This document shows, one piece after another, positions 1 to 8,448 of a stretch of DNA of 64,000 bases (positions are counted from its first letter, which is position 1; each line of letters opens with the position of its first letter). The position numbers and the translations under genes were made by a program. The notes below the pieces were generated by a model. The model saw nothing but the letters and a program-made list of their open reading frames with translations, searched no databases and was not told where the DNA came from. The DNA is from Acidobacteriaceae bacterium KBS 146 (GTDB lineage Bacteria; Acidobacteriota; Terriglobia; Terriglobales; Acidobacteriaceae). Location: the NCBI GenBank assembly GCA_000688615.1, contig JHVA01000001.1:372001-436000 (forward strand), read 5' to 3'.

Positions 1-916
1 AGTACCGGAATTTACGGGCATTCGCGTTCTCGACAACTTCCCGCTTGCAACACTGCGCGACTTCATCGACTGGTCTCCCTTTTTTCATGCGTGGGGACTG
101 AAGGGAATTTATCCGCGCATCTTCGATCATGAAGAATACGGTGCGCAGGCGCGCCAGTTGTTCCAGGAAGGTAACGCTCTGCTGGATCGGATCATCGAGG
201 GAGATCTGATTACGGCGCGCGGTGTCTACGGATTCTTTCCGGCGGATGCCGTCGGCGATGACGTAGCGCTCTACACAGACGACACACGCACAAGGGAACT
301 CACCCGTCTTCATTTCCTGCGCCAGCAGGTAAACCGTGAGGGAAATGAGCCCTGCAGATCTCTGTCAGACTTTATCGCCCCAAAGGAAACAGGTCTGAAG
401 GATTCGATTGGCGCATTTGCGGTCACAAGCGGAATCGGCCTCAAGAAGCTCTGCGAACGGTTCAGGGCGGAGAACGATGATTACAACGCGATTATGGCGG
501 AGGCACTTGCCGATCGCCTGGCGGAAGCGTTTGCAGAATGCCTGCACAAGCGTGTTCGCGAAGAGTGGGGATACGGTCGCTGCGAGAAGTTGAATAACAG
601 CGATCTGATCGAAGAGAAGTATCGGGGAATTCGGCCTGCTCCGGGCTACCCAGCGTGTCCGGACCATACGGAAAAGGGAACGATCTGGCGACTGCTCGAT
701 GTGGAGAAGAACACGGGAATCCAAATCACGGAGTCGTTTGCCATGTGGCCTGGATCGAGCATCAGCGGGCTCTACTTCGCGCATCCTGAGTCCCGGTACT
801 TCAGTCTCGGCAAAATCGATCGCGACCAGGTCGCGGACTACCAGCAACGCAAGGGGATGGCCTTGACCGAGGTCGAGCGCTGGCTGGGCCCAAATCTCAA
901 CTACGATCCTTCCTAA
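1..916 (+). CDS. metH: Methionine synthase, cobalamin-dependent, C-terminal part (5' truncated by window edge)
   Basis: The open frame runs in from the left edge (reading from base 2) and stops with TAA at 914-916, so only about the last 305 residues are visible. They correspond to the AdoMet-binding reactivation domain of MetH: the segment RPAPGYPACPDH at about bases 634-669 is the family's AdoMet-binding signature, followed by a typical MWPGSSISGLYF stretch. MetH transfers a methyl group from methyltetrahydrofolate through cobalamin to homocysteine, and this domain uses AdoMet to rescue oxidised cobalamin. An internal TTG at 158 is not the real start because coding similarity continues upstream. 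The downstream neighbourhood (SAM riboswitch, PLP enzyme, sulfur carrier) is also methionine-related. Catalytic and cobalamin domains lie outside the window. Confidence 0.95.
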   Translation, partial: VPEFTGIRVLDNFPLATLRDFIDWSPFFHAWGLKGIYPRIFDHEEYGAQARQLFQEGNALLDRIIEGDLITARGVYGFFPADAVGDDVALYTDDTRTRELTRLHFLRQQVNREGNEPCRSLSDFIAPKETGLKDSIGAFAVTSGIGLKKLCERFRAENDDYNAIMAEALADRLAEAFAECLHKRVREEWGYGRCEKLNNSDLIEEKYRGIRPAPGYPACPDHTEKGTIWRLLDVEKNTGIQITESFAMWPGSSISGLYFAHPESRYFSLGKIDRDQVADYQQRKGMALTEVERWLGPNLNYDPS

Positions 917-1049
917 CTTCTATTTGCGTCTTTTCTGGCGTTGAATTCGATGAAATAATAAGCCTGCCTCCTATCCCGACTGCGGCACACTGTTCTCGCT
1001 GGAAGACCAGGGCGTGCTTGTCCCGTATGTCAGAAGTTTGCGACACTAC

Positions 1050-1424
1050 ATGAAATCTACCTCGGCCAAACCCTCCATTCTCCATCTTTGCAGCCGCGAA
1101 ACGTTGCGCCCCCTGCGCGATCAGATCCTTCGTGTCTCTGGATTTGATGTCGATTCCGCTCTCTCCGCGCCCGATATCCTGCGAAAGTTCTCAGAGAAGC
1201 GCTACGATCTCGTTCTCGTCGATGTTGAAGGAGAACCGGCTATCCACAGTGCCGAAGACCTTTGTTCGACGATCAAGGAAGCGGAGCCGAAACAGCGTGT
1301 CGCCTTTGTCTGTAACTGGCGGGTTGCGATCCTTACTGACTGCCCGGATGATATTCTCCGCACCGAGTTCGATCCTGCCGCATTCGTTCAAGGGGTAAAG
1401 GATATCCTCACCGTAAACAACTGA
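1050..1424 (+). CDS. Degenerate CheY-like receiver domain protein
   Basis: A 124-residue protein that is a single receiver-like fold. The predicted beta-3 segment LVLVDVEGE carries an aspartate in the position of the phospho-acceptor. The N-terminal acidic pair normally needed for Mg2+ binding is absent (the first strand reads ILHLCSRE), and the usual Lys-Pro after strand 5 is not evident, so phosphorylation is doubtful. There is no output domain. I chose the ATG at 1050 rather than an in-frame TTG at 1014 because the first strand begins just after it; neither has a convincing Shine-Dalgarno sequence. It lies between metH and the SAM riboswitch, 133 bases after metH. The fold assignment is by pattern only and the role is unknown. 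Confidence 0.7.
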   Translation: MKSTSAKPSILHLCSRETLRPLRDQILRVSGFDVDSALSAPDILRKFSEKRYDLVLVDVEGEPAIHSAEDLCSTIKEAEPKQRVAFVCNWRVAILTDCPDDILRTEFDPAAFVQGVKDILTVNN

Positions 1425-1449
1425 AACGTAACGGGAGCGAGTGCCTTGC

Positions 1450-1478
1450 TTGCGACTTCTTTTGTAATGTGTTAAAAA
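1450..1478 (+). promoter_or_regulatory. Candidate sigma-70-type promoter for the SAM riboswitch transcript
   Basis: TTGCGA at 1450-1455 and TAAAAA at 1473-1478 are separated by exactly 17 bases. Each hexamer matches the housekeeping consensus at four of six positions. Transcription would start near 1485, about 40 bases before the riboswitch aptamer. This is pattern matching only. Confidence 0.4.
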
Positions 1479-1522
1479 AGAAACATTCAGTCTGATTCGG
1501 GCGGTTTCCGACCCAGACGCGA

Positions 1523-1635
1523 ATTTCATGAAGAGTGGTTGAGGGACGAGCCCTATGACGCCACGACAACCGGCCTGAAACCATTATTTCAGGCGACCGG
1601 TGTCAACTCTCTCCTGGAAACAGGGTACATGGGAT
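1523..1635 (+). promoter_or_regulatory. SAM-I (S-box) riboswitch aptamer
   Basis: The region shows the conserved SAM-I core in order: AAGAG after P1, GAGGGACGAGCCC and TATGA in the P2 arm with GTGG/CCAC closing it, CAACCGG opening P3, CCGGTGTCAACTC closing it, and a CCTG-GAAA-CAGG P4 hairpin. P3 is extended by CCTGAAA/TTTCAGG. P1 is formed by 1523-1530 with 1628-1635, including two G-U pairs. The family binds S-adenosylmethionine and normally switches off methionine or cysteine biosynthesis and transport genes when SAM is plentiful. Here it precedes a threonine-synthase-like gene and a sulfur-carrier gene, which ties those genes to sulfur amino acid supply. Confidence 0.9.
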
Positions 1636-1682
1636 TCGAGGGGTGAACTTATCAGTAACCCCGCGATTTTCAATCCACCTTG

Positions 1683-1757
1683 CTGCACATGTTTTTTACA
1701 TGTGCAGAATTTCATGAGAGACGTCATACGACTTTACCTCCTCCGCCTTGGAGAGAG
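1683..1757 (+). promoter_or_regulatory. Probable expression platform of the SAM riboswitch
   Basis: A perfect 10-bp hairpin (1683-1692 with 1698-1707, loop of five T) follows the aptamer but lacks a U-tract, so it is not a textbook terminator. Directly after it, AATTTCATGA at 1708-1717 repeats exactly the 5' strand of P1 (1522-1531), so it could compete for the P1 3' strand when SAM is absent. Just before the start codon, CTCC at 1741-1744 can pair with the GGAG ribosome binding site at 1750-1753. Together these suggest translational rather than transcriptional control. The switching model is inference. Confidence 0.5.
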
Positions 1758-1762
1758 CGTAA

Positions 1763-3049
1763 ATGAGCTATTCCTGTACCTCGACGGTCTACGAGCTGAA
1801 ATGCAATGAGTGCGGCAAGCGGTTTGGCAACCAGCCGCTCTCCGCGTGTCCGGACTGCCTTGCACCCCTCGAGGTGGTATACGATCTCGACTCCGCACGC
1901 GGCATCTTTACCCGTGAAGCGATCGCGAAGGGACCTGCGAACATCTGGCGATATGCTCCATTGCTCCCATTGCCGAGAGGCTTTGAGCCAGACCTTCCAG
2001 TCGGATTTACCCCTCTCGTCAAGGCGAAGAATCTCGGCAAGCGAATCGGCGCTTCCAACCTCTACGTAAAGAACGATGCCGTATGCTTCCCCACGCTTAG
2101 CTTCAAGGACCGCGTCGTCTCCATAGCACTTGCAAACGCCCAGGGTTTCGGCTTTGAGACCGTTGGCTGCTCTTCAACGGGAAACCTCGCCAACTCCGTG
2201 GCCGCACAGGCGGTTCGTCTTGGATTGAAGGCGTGCGTTCTGGTTCCTTCCGATCTTGAAGCAGCGAAGATTCTCAACACGCAGGTTTACGGCGCTCGCC
2301 TGGTCCGCATCGATGGCAACTACGACCATGTCAACCGCCTCTGCACCCTGATTGCGGACGAGTACAACTGGGGCTTCGTCAACGTCAATTTGCGGCCTTA
2401 CTACGCGGAAGGATCCAAGACCGTCGGCTATGAGATTGCCGAGCAGCTCGGCTGGCGTCTTCCTGATAACGTCGTCGTTCCGATGGCCGGTGGATCGTTG
2501 ATTCGTAAGATACGCAAGGCGTTTCAGGAGCTGGTCTATCTCGGTTTGGTGGAAGATAAACCCGTGCGTTTCTTCGGTGCACAGGCCACAGGCTGCTCTC
2601 CTATCTCGCAGGCCGTCAAGCAGGGGCTGGACTACATCGAGCCGCAGCGTCCAAACACGATTGCGCGCTCTCTTGCTATTGGAAACCCTGCAGATGGCCC
2701 GGCAGCGGCCAAGATGATCCAGGAGACGGGTGGCTGGGCTGAAGATGTCTCCGATGTCGAGATCGTTTCGGGCATTCAGGAGCTTGCCGAGACCGAGGGA
2801 ATCTTCACAGAGACCGCGGGGGGCGTTACCACTGCTGTTACGGCGCGGCTCTACGCCCACGGCCGCATCTCGCCCGAAGAACTTACGGTAAGCGTCATTA
2901 CAGGCAATGGCCTCAAGACGACTGATGCCGTGGCAGGACACTATCAGCAGGGGCGCGCTGTTCGTCCGCGCCTGGCCGATTTCGATGCCTATTTACGTGA
3001 GCTCGACGAGCTTCCCGAGCCCGCTTTGGTTACAGCAGGAGGAAACTGA
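1763..3049 (+). CDS. Threonine-synthase-like PLP enzyme under SAM riboswitch control (candidate thiocarboxylate-dependent homocysteine synthase)
   Basis: A 428-residue fold-type II PLP protein. An N-terminal zinc ribbon has Cys14, Cys17, Cys29 and Cys32. The PLP lysine is Lys115 in TLSFKDR, and CSSTGNLANS (about 136-145) fits the phosphate-binding loop of the threonine synthase family. Bona fide threonine synthase turns O-phosphohomoserine into threonine. This copy sits behind a SAM-I riboswitch and five bases before a ThiS/MoaD-like sulfur carrier, which fits replacement of the phosphate of O-phosphohomoserine (or acetyl of O-acetylhomoserine) by sulfur to give homocysteine. That reaction is inference. 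Start ATG at 1763 follows GGAGAG at 1750-1755. A simpler alternative is an ordinary threonine synthase misplaced under SAM control. Confidence 0.85.
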   Translation: MSYSCTSTVYELKCNECGKRFGNQPLSACPDCLAPLEVVYDLDSARGIFTREAIAKGPANIWRYAPLLPLPRGFEPDLPVGFTPLVKAKNLGKRIGASNLYVKNDAVCFPTLSFKDRVVSIALANAQGFGFETVGCSSTGNLANSVAAQAVRLGLKACVLVPSDLEAAKILNTQVYGARLVRIDGNYDHVNRLCTLIADEYNWGFVNVNLRPYYAEGSKTVGYEIAEQLGWRLPDNVVVPMAGGSLIRKIRKAFQELVYLGLVEDKPVRFFGAQATGCSPISQAVKQGLDYIEPQRPNTIARSLAIGNPADGPAAAKMIQETGGWAEDVSDVEIVSGIQELAETEGIFTETAGGVTTAVTARLYAHGRISPEELTVSVITGNGLKTTDAVAGHYQQGRAVRPRLADFDAYLRELDELPEPALVTAGGN

Positions 3050-3054
3050 AACAG

Positions 3055-3336
3055 ATGGCCGTCAAAGTAACGCTTCCCACCGCTTTTACCCGTCACACCG
3101 ACGGTCGCAAGCAATTCGACTCCACCGCCGAAAACCTTCCGGCGCTGCTCTCCGATATCGATCAGACCTTCCCGGCTCTGGGAACGCAGATCAAGGATGA
3201 GGATGGTAAGCTGCGCCGCTTCATCAACATCTACGTCAACGATGAAGACATTCGCTTTCTCGGAGGAGAAACCTATGCGTTTCAGGATGGAGACGAGATT
3301 ATGTTGATCCCGTCTATTGCGGGTGGCTGTAGCTAA
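3055..3336 (+). CDS. ThiS/MoaD-like ubiquitin-fold sulfur carrier protein ending GGCS
   Basis: A 93-residue beta-grasp protein with the family's DGDEIMLIPSIAGG ending. Members carry sulfur as a C-terminal Gly-Gly thiocarboxylate, made by an E1-like adenylating enzyme. Here two extra residues, Cys-Ser, follow the Gly-Gly, so a protease would first have to trim them. Carriers with such tails, for example QbsE with GGCF, are known to be paired with JAMM-type metallopeptidases; none is visible in this window. The gene starts five bases after the PLP enzyme with its own AGGAGG, so the two are cotranscribed and probably act as donor and acceptor enzyme. Conventional molybdopterin or thiamine roles are less likely in this context. 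Confidence 0.9.
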   Translation: MAVKVTLPTAFTRHTDGRKQFDSTAENLPALLSDIDQTFPALGTQIKDEDGKLRRFINIYVNDEDIRFLGGETYAFQDGDEIMLIPSIAGGCS

Positions 3337-3370
3337 GAAACCGCATATCAGCAGATATTCGTTCTGAAAA

Positions 3371-3396
3371 GGCACCGGGGTCCCCGGTGCCTTTTT
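3371..3396 (+). terminator. Rho-independent terminator of the riboswitch operon
   Basis: The hairpin GGCACCGGGG/CCCCGGTGCC is perfect and is followed by TTTTT. It closes the PLP enzyme/sulfur carrier transcript 35 bases after the stop codon. Confidence 0.9.
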
Positions 3397-3498
3397 CCAT
3401 CAGGAGGACCGAATGCTGCCCGAGCAACGATTCCCGCTCATCTGACCTCTTATCTTACAGATGTCAAGTATTTTAGCTATAGAAAGAAGGCAACTGCG

Positions 3499-3648
3499 AT
3501 GTTTCTAATTTTAGCTGTAGTCTTGTTTGTCATTTGGATCGCCAGTTTCCTGGTCTTTAAAACCGCCGGGGTCTTAATACATCTTCTGCTTCTGTTTGCA
3601 GTCCTGTCGGTAATCATGCATTTCATCAGCGGAAGGCGCGCTGCCTAG
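3499..3648 (+). CDS. Small hydrophobic membrane protein, lmo0937-like
   Basis: A 49-residue protein starting MFLILAVVLF and ending SGRRAA. It consists of two hydrophobic helices around a short FKTAGV turn, the pattern of the lmo0937/DUF5670 family of tiny inner-membrane proteins of unknown function. AGAAGG lies upstream of the ATG at 3499. A possible promoter (CTTACA, 18 bases, TATAGA at 3478-3483) precedes it. It is a single-gene unit between two terminators. Confidence 0.75.
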   Translation: MFLILAVVLFVIWIASFLVFKTAGVLIHLLLLFAVLSVIMHFISGRRAA

Positions 3649-3662
3649 GGTGCCAAAACGAA

Positions 3663-3687
3663 AGCCGGGCCTCTTAGAGACCCGGCT
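3663..3687. terminator. Convergent terminator between the small membrane protein gene and lon
   Basis: Stem AGCCGGG/CCCGGCT. On the minus strand it is followed by a T-rich run, on the plus strand by GTTT, so it can serve lon as well as the small gene. Confidence 0.75.
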
Positions 3688-3715
3688 GTTTCGATGGTGT
3701 GCAAGTTGAAGGGAA

Positions 3716-6142
3716 CTACTGCCGCGAGACCGGCTGCGGAGGAATCTCCATATTGGCCGGAAGAACTGTGGCAAGCGCCTCAGGATGCTCTTCCTTAAGT
3801 TCTGGAAGTTTTCCTTCCAGCGCAATCTGCAGAACCTGATCCATGTCCTCCACGAAGTGCAGCTTCATGGAAGTCTTGAGGAGCTCGGGGAGTTCCGCAA
3901 GATCTTTCTTGTTCTCGTCCGGAAGAATCGCCTCGAAGATGCCTGCACGATGCGCTGCCAGCAGCTTCTCTTTAAGACCGCCGATCGGCAGGACCTTTCC
4001 GCGCAGCGTAATCTCTCCCGTCATGGCGATGTCGCGGCGCACTTTGATTCCTGTCAGCGCGCTCGCCAGAGCCGTCGCAAGCGTGATACCGGCGGATGGA
4101 CCATCCTTCGGGATCGCCCCTTCTGGAACGTGGACGTGAATATCTACGTTTCGGTAGAAGTCCTTGCCGAGCCCCAGTTGATGCGAACGGGAGCGGATGT
4201 AGCTCAATGCCGCCTGCGCCGACTCCTGCATAACATCGCCGAGTTGGCCGGTCGTCGTCAGTTTTCCCTTGCCGTCAAGAACCTGAACCTCGGTCTGCAG
4301 AATCGTCCCTCCCATCTCGGTCCATGCGAGACCGGTGACGAGGCCGACTTCGCTCTTCTCGTGAACCTGGGAGTCACGGAACTTCGCCACTCCCAGCAGA
4401 TCCGAGAGATTTTCTACGGTGATGACTTCTTCGTGAGACGGCCCGTTCTTAACCACACGACGAGCGACCTTGCGGCAAACATTTCCAATCTCGCGTTCGA
4501 GATTTCTTACGCCGGCTTCCCGGGTGTAACCGCGAATCAGATGCTTGATCGCATCGTCCTCGAACACAACCTGCTTCTCGGTGAGACCGGTGGCTTCCCG
4601 CTGCTTCTTCACCAGATACTGTTTCGCAATCTCCAACTTCTCAAGCTCGGTATAGCCGTGCAGGCGCAAGATCTCCATGCGGTCCTGCAGCGGGCCCGGG
4701 ATCGTGTGCAGAACATTGGCAGTCGCTACAAAAAGCACCTGTGACAGGTCATATTCGACATCAAGATAATGATCCTGAAAGGAGGTGTTCTGTTCTGGGT
4801 CCAGAACCTCGAGAAGGGCACTAGCCGGATCGCCACGGAAGTCAGAGGCCATCTTATCGATCTCATCCAGCATGAAAACCGGGTTCTTCGTCCCCGCCTT
4901 TTTCATCGACTGAATAATCTGACCGGGAAGAGCTCCGATATAAGTGCGTCTGTGGCCGCGGATCTCAGCCTCATCGCGCACACCGCCCAGTGACATTCGA
5001 ACAAACTTACGGCCGGTCGCCTTGGCAATGGACATGCCGAGCGAGGTCTTGCCAACGCCTGGAGGCCCGACGAAGCACAGGATCGAACCTTTGGGATTCT
5101 TGACAAGCTGCCGTACAGCAAGAAACTCGAGGATGCGCTCTTTGATCTTTTCGAGCCCGTAATGATCTTCGTTGAGAATCGTCTCTGCATGCTCAATGGA
5201 ACGGATCTCTTTCGATCGCTTCTTCCACGGCACGGCCAGAAGCCAGTCCAGATAGTTCCTGGAGACGGTAGACTCAGCCGACATCGGGGGCATCGCTTCG
5301 AGCTTCTTCAGCTCTTGAAGTGACTTCTCCTGAACTTCCTTCGGCATGCCTGCCGCTTCAATCTTCTTCTTCAGTTCATCGAACTCGGACTTCTCGCCAC
5401 GGCCAAGCTCTTTCTGGATCGCCTTGATCTTTTCGTTGAGGTAGTACTCTTTCTGAGCTTTCTCCATCTGCCGCTTTACGCGCGACTGGATGGTGCGATC
5501 CATGTTGAGCTTCTCAATCGCAAGATCAAGCACATCGCCAACTCTGGTCAACCTCTGCTCGGGATCAAAGACTTCCAGGAGCTGCTGCTTTTCCTCGATC
5601 GACAATTGCAAGTTTGCTGCAATCGTATCGGCAAGCTTTGCGGGTTCATCCGGGCGAACACTCGCGGCCATCGTCTCGTAGTTCAAAGACTGCTGCAGCT
5701 TTACGTACTGTTCGAACAGGGAATGAACGCGTTGCATCTGCTGCTCGACCTGAGGCGTCATGTCCAGCTGCGTTCGGCCAGTGCGTACCGTGGCGACAAA
5801 GAAGCCGTCAGCATCATTGACCTCGATGGAGCGTGCGCGTTCCACGCCTTCAACAAGAACCTTGATGTTGCCATCCGGCATCTTCACGCTCTGGACGATG
5901 TTTCCGATCGTGCCGGTGGCATAGATGTCATCCGCAGTGGGTTCGTCGACGGACGCATCGTGCTGAGTGGCCAGGAAGATCTTTCTGTCGCCGGACAGTG
6001 CCTCCTCAAGAGCGCGTACACTCGATTCGCGGCCGACGACGAACGGCGTCATCATGTAGGGAAAGATGACCATGTCGCGAATCGGCATCATGGGAAGCTT
6101 CTGGGTGCTGCCGCTTAAAGTTTCTTTGTTTGGGTTACTCAT
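3716..6142 (-). CDS. lon: ATP-dependent protease Lon
   Basis: 808 residues, the usual bacterial Lon length. The LON substrate-binding domain occupies about 15-210. The AAA+ module has Walker A GPPGVGKT at 359-366 and Walker B FMLDEIDK around 423-430. The C-terminal protease domain has the Ser-Lys dyad: Ser683 in PKDGPSAG and Lys726 in GGLKEK. It degrades misfolded and selected regulatory proteins in the cytoplasm. The ATG at 6142 is preceded by GGGGAG. It is the last of the minus-strand proteostasis genes, with clpX 213 bases upstream, so it probably has its own promoter. I could not find a convincing heat-shock element there. Confidence 0.98.
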   Translation of the reverse strand: MSNPNKETLSGSTQKLPMMPIRDMVIFPYMMTPFVVGRESSVRALEEALSGDRKIFLATQHDASVDEPTADDIYATGTIGNIVQSVKMPDGNIKVLVEGVERARSIEVNDADGFFVATVRTGRTQLDMTPQVEQQMQRVHSLFEQYVKLQQSLNYETMAASVRPDEPAKLADTIAANLQLSIEEKQQLLEVFDPEQRLTRVGDVLDLAIEKLNMDRTIQSRVKRQMEKAQKEYYLNEKIKAIQKELGRGEKSEFDELKKKIEAAGMPKEVQEKSLQELKKLEAMPPMSAESTVSRNYLDWLLAVPWKKRSKEIRSIEHAETILNEDHYGLEKIKERILEFLAVRQLVKNPKGSILCFVGPPGVGKTSLGMSIAKATGRKFVRMSLGGVRDEAEIRGHRRTYIGALPGQIIQSMKKAGTKNPVFMLDEIDKMASDFRGDPASALLEVLDPEQNTSFQDHYLDVEYDLSQVLFVATANVLHTIPGPLQDRMEILRLHGYTELEKLEIAKQYLVKKQREATGLTEKQVVFEDDAIKHLIRGYTREAGVRNLEREIGNVCRKVARRVVKNGPSHEEVITVENLSDLLGVAKFRDSQVHEKSEVGLVTGLAWTEMGGTILQTEVQVLDGKGKLTTTGQLGDVMQESAQAALSYIRSRSHQLGLGKDFYRNVDIHVHVPEGAIPKDGPSAGITLATALASALTGIKVRRDIAMTGEITLRGKVLPIGGLKEKLLAAHRAGIFEAILPDENKKDLAELPELLKTSMKLHFVEDMDQVLQIALEGKLPELKEEHPEALATVLPANMEIPPQPVSRQ

Positions 6143-6355
6143 TGTTCTCCCCGTTTAGACGCTTAAAAGAATGCAAAGATGCACCCTGTACTCGGCTTCA
6201 GGTGATTGTACTGCTTCGTGCCAGACAGGTTGATAGCGAAAAAGTAGCAGAAAAGCCGTCACATCGCGCTTGACAGAATTCCTGCCTCTCTCTGGAATGA
6301 CGCAGGAACAGAAATGCATCTGGCAACTGGTTTGCAAGTCAACCAGGAGATCTGA

Positions 6356-7642
6356 TTACCCTGCTTTTTCAAGAAGCATGGGAACCGTGAGGTCACGATT
6401 TTTTACCATCGTGTCAGTGATGACAATCTCCTTGACCTTCTTGTTGCCGGGAATGTGATACATCAAGTCCAGCATCAGTTCTTCGATAATCATGCGCAAC
6501 CCGCGGGCTCCGACCTTTCGCAGCAGGGCCTCACGCGCTATGGCTCTCGCCGCCTCTTCCGTGAAAGTCACCTTGACGCCTTCGAAGTCGAACAGCTTCG
6601 CGTACTGCTTGAGAATCGCATTCCGGGGCTTGGTAAGAATCTCGATCAGAGCCGCTTCGTCCAACTCGTCCAGAATCCCCATCACCGGCAGACGGCCAAC
6701 AAACTCAGGGATCAGCCCGTACTTCAGCAGGTCCTGCGGCTCTGCCTGACGCAAGAGCTCGGAGTCACGCTGTGCTCGAATCGGCATGACCTCTCCATCC
6801 ACCGCATCCGGATCGGCCACGGCACGAAAGCCGAGAGCCTTCTTGCCGACGCGACGGCCAATGACCTTCTCGAGCCCAACAAAAGCGCCGCCGCAGATAA
6901 ACAGGATGTTCGTCGTATCGACCGCGGTGAACTCCTGGTGCGGGTGCTTTCGTCCGCCTTGCGGAGGAACATTGGCAACGGTGCCTTCCAGAATCTTGAG
7001 CAGCGCCTGCTGCACACCCTCACCCGAAACGTCACGAGTAATCGAGGGATTTTCGTCCTTGCGTCCGATCTTATCGATCTCGTCGATGTAGATGATGCCG
7101 CACTGCGCTCGTGCCACATCGCCATCGGCGGCCTGCAGCAGCTTCAGAATGATGTTCTCGACATCTTCGCCAACGTAACCGGCCTCGGTCAGCGTCGTTG
7201 CATCGACAATGGCGAACGGTACGTCCAGCATCTTCGCCAACGTATGCGCCAGCAAGGTCTTACCCGAACCCGTCGGGCCGACCAGAAGAATGTTCGACTT
7301 CGCCAACTCAACATCGTTGCCGCGAGTCTTATTCATCTGGATTCGCTTGTAGTGGTTATAGACCGCTACGGCAAGCTTCTTTTTGGTGGTGTCCTGTCCT
7401 ATGACGTACTCATCCAGAAATGCCTTTACCTCTTGCGGCTTCGGCAGGTGAGCAGGAGCAGCGCCAGGGGCGGCCTCCGTGCGATCGTCCTCGAGGATGG
7501 AATTGCAGACCGCTACACACTCATCGCAAATGTAAGCCCGCGGATAATCCGAGGGTGACGAGATCAGCTTAGCCACGGCATCCTGCGACTTGTGGCAAAA
7601 AGAGCAGCGAAGCGATTCCTCTGAACCCCGGGACGTTTTCAT
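6356..7642 (-). CDS. clpX: ATP-dependent Clp protease ATP-binding subunit ClpX
   Basis: 428 residues. The N-terminal zinc-binding domain has Cys13, Cys16, Cys39 and Cys42 in the CxxC...CDEC arrangement. The AAA+ domain has Walker A GPTGSGKT at 122-129 and Walker B IIYIDEID with Asp187-Glu188. [10 protein letters not shown] pore-region motif and an IPEFVGRLP segment follow, as in all ClpX. It unfolds tagged proteins and feeds them to ClpP. ClpP lies just upstream but the two are separated by a hairpin at 7759-7780, so clpX may be partly uncoupled from the tig-clpP unit. Confidence 0.98.
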   Translation of the reverse strand: MKTSRGSEESLRCSFCHKSQDAVAKLISSPSDYPRAYICDECVAVCNSILEDDRTEAAPGAAPAHLPKPQEVKAFLDEYVIGQDTTKKKLAVAVYNHYKRIQMNKTRGNDVELAKSNILLVGPTGSGKTLLAHTLAKMLDVPFAIVDATTLTEAGYVGEDVENIILKLLQAADGDVARAQCGIIYIDEIDKIGRKDENPSITRDVSGEGVQQALLKILEGTVANVPPQGGRKHPHQEFTAVDTTNILFICGGAFVGLEKVIGRRVGKKALGFRAVADPDAVDGEVMPIRAQRDSELLRQAEPQDLLKYGLIPEFVGRLPVMGILDELDEAALIEILTKPRNAILKQYAKLFDFEGVKVTFTEEAARAIAREALLRKVGARGLRMIIEELMLDLMYHIPGNKKVKEIVITDTMVKNRDLTVPMLLEKAG

Positions 7643-7758
7643 AGCTGGGACGACTCCTGGTAAACCGGTACAGCTAACCTTCTATTAATGATCTTACACC
7701 CGTTTCCAGAGAGGGAGCGTTGCTGGGGGAACCTGCCCCTATGCCTCCTGAAACAGCA

Positions 7759-7780
7759 AGGCCCGGGTCACCCCGGGCCT
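7759..7780 (-). terminator. Hairpin between clpP and clpX, probable terminator
   Basis: A perfect 9-bp GC-rich stem (AGGCCCGGG/CCCGGGCCT) with a 4-base loop. In the minus direction it is followed by TGCTGTTT, a weak U-tract, so termination may be incomplete and allow read-through into clpX. Confidence 0.6.
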
Positions 7781-7802
7781 CTGGTCTTCCATCGCGTCTT
7801 TC

Positions 7803-8393
7803 CTAAGTACGTGGCCTGTCGATAATGTCATCGATAATGCCGTACTCTTTGGCCTGCGGTGCCGTCATGATGAAGTCACGCTCGACATCCCGCTCGATTC
7901 TCTCAAGCGTCTGTCCCGTACTGGCGCTCATCAGCTTGTTCGTGATCTCGCGGATGCGAAGAATCTCTCGTGCATGGATGTCGATATCCGTCGCCTGCCC
8001 GCTCAAACCACCCATGGACGGCTGGTGGATCAGGATGCGCGAGTTAGGAAGAGCAAACCGCTTGCCCTTCTTGCCTGCCATCAGGAGAAATGCACCCATC
8101 GATGCCGCCTGACCAATACAGAAGGTCACGACGTCATTCTTGATGTACTGCATCGTGTCGTAGATCGCCAGACCCGCCGTAATTGACCCGCCAGGCGAGT
8201 TGATGTAGAGCTGAATGTCTTTTTCCGGGTCCTCACCGCTCAGGAACAACATCTGCGCAATGATCACGTTCGCGATGTTGTCGTCGATCGGGGTTCCCAG
8301 AAAAATGATGTTGTCGCGAAGCAGACGGCTGTAGATGTCGTAGGCACGCTCGCCACGACTCGTCTGCTCGATCACCATCGGTACCAGTCCCAT
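7803..8393 (-). CDS. clpP: ATP-dependent Clp protease proteolytic subunit ClpP
   Basis: 196 residues, normal for ClpP. Catalytic Ser98 sits in GQAASMG and His123 in [11 protein letters not shown]. It forms the tetradecameric serine protease chamber for ClpX and, probably, the ClpC encoded at 13.2-15.6 kb. The long open frame extends to 8567, but the start is the ATG at 8393: the protein then begins [19 protein letters not shown] as in other ClpPs, and GGAAAGAG lies upstream. The extra upstream codons would overlap tig in another frame. The tig stop is 55 bases upstream, so tig-clpP is likely one transcript. Confidence 0.97.
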   Translation of the reverse strand: MGLVPMVIEQTSRGERAYDIYSRLLRDNIIFLGTPIDDNIANVIIAQMLFLSGEDPEKDIQLYINSPGGSITAGLAIYDTMQYIKNDVVTFCIGQAASMGAFLLMAGKKGKRFALPNSRILIHQPSMGGLSGQATDIDIHAREILRIREITNKLMSASTGQTLERIERDVERDFIMTAPQAKEYGIIDDIIDRPRT

Positions 8394-8448
8394 AACGCTC
8401 TCTTTCCTTTTGTTGTTAAAACCGGGTTGTGAGCTAAAGGGATTACTC

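Noticed and set aside
1683..1707. Hairpin as an intrinsic terminator of the riboswitch
   Set aside because: The stem is perfect but the following bases are AATTTCATG, not a U-tract, so I treat it as part of an expression platform instead.
6455..7558. A 367-codon plus-strand frame opposite clpX
   Set aside because: clpX has all family motifs on minus; the plus frame shows none.
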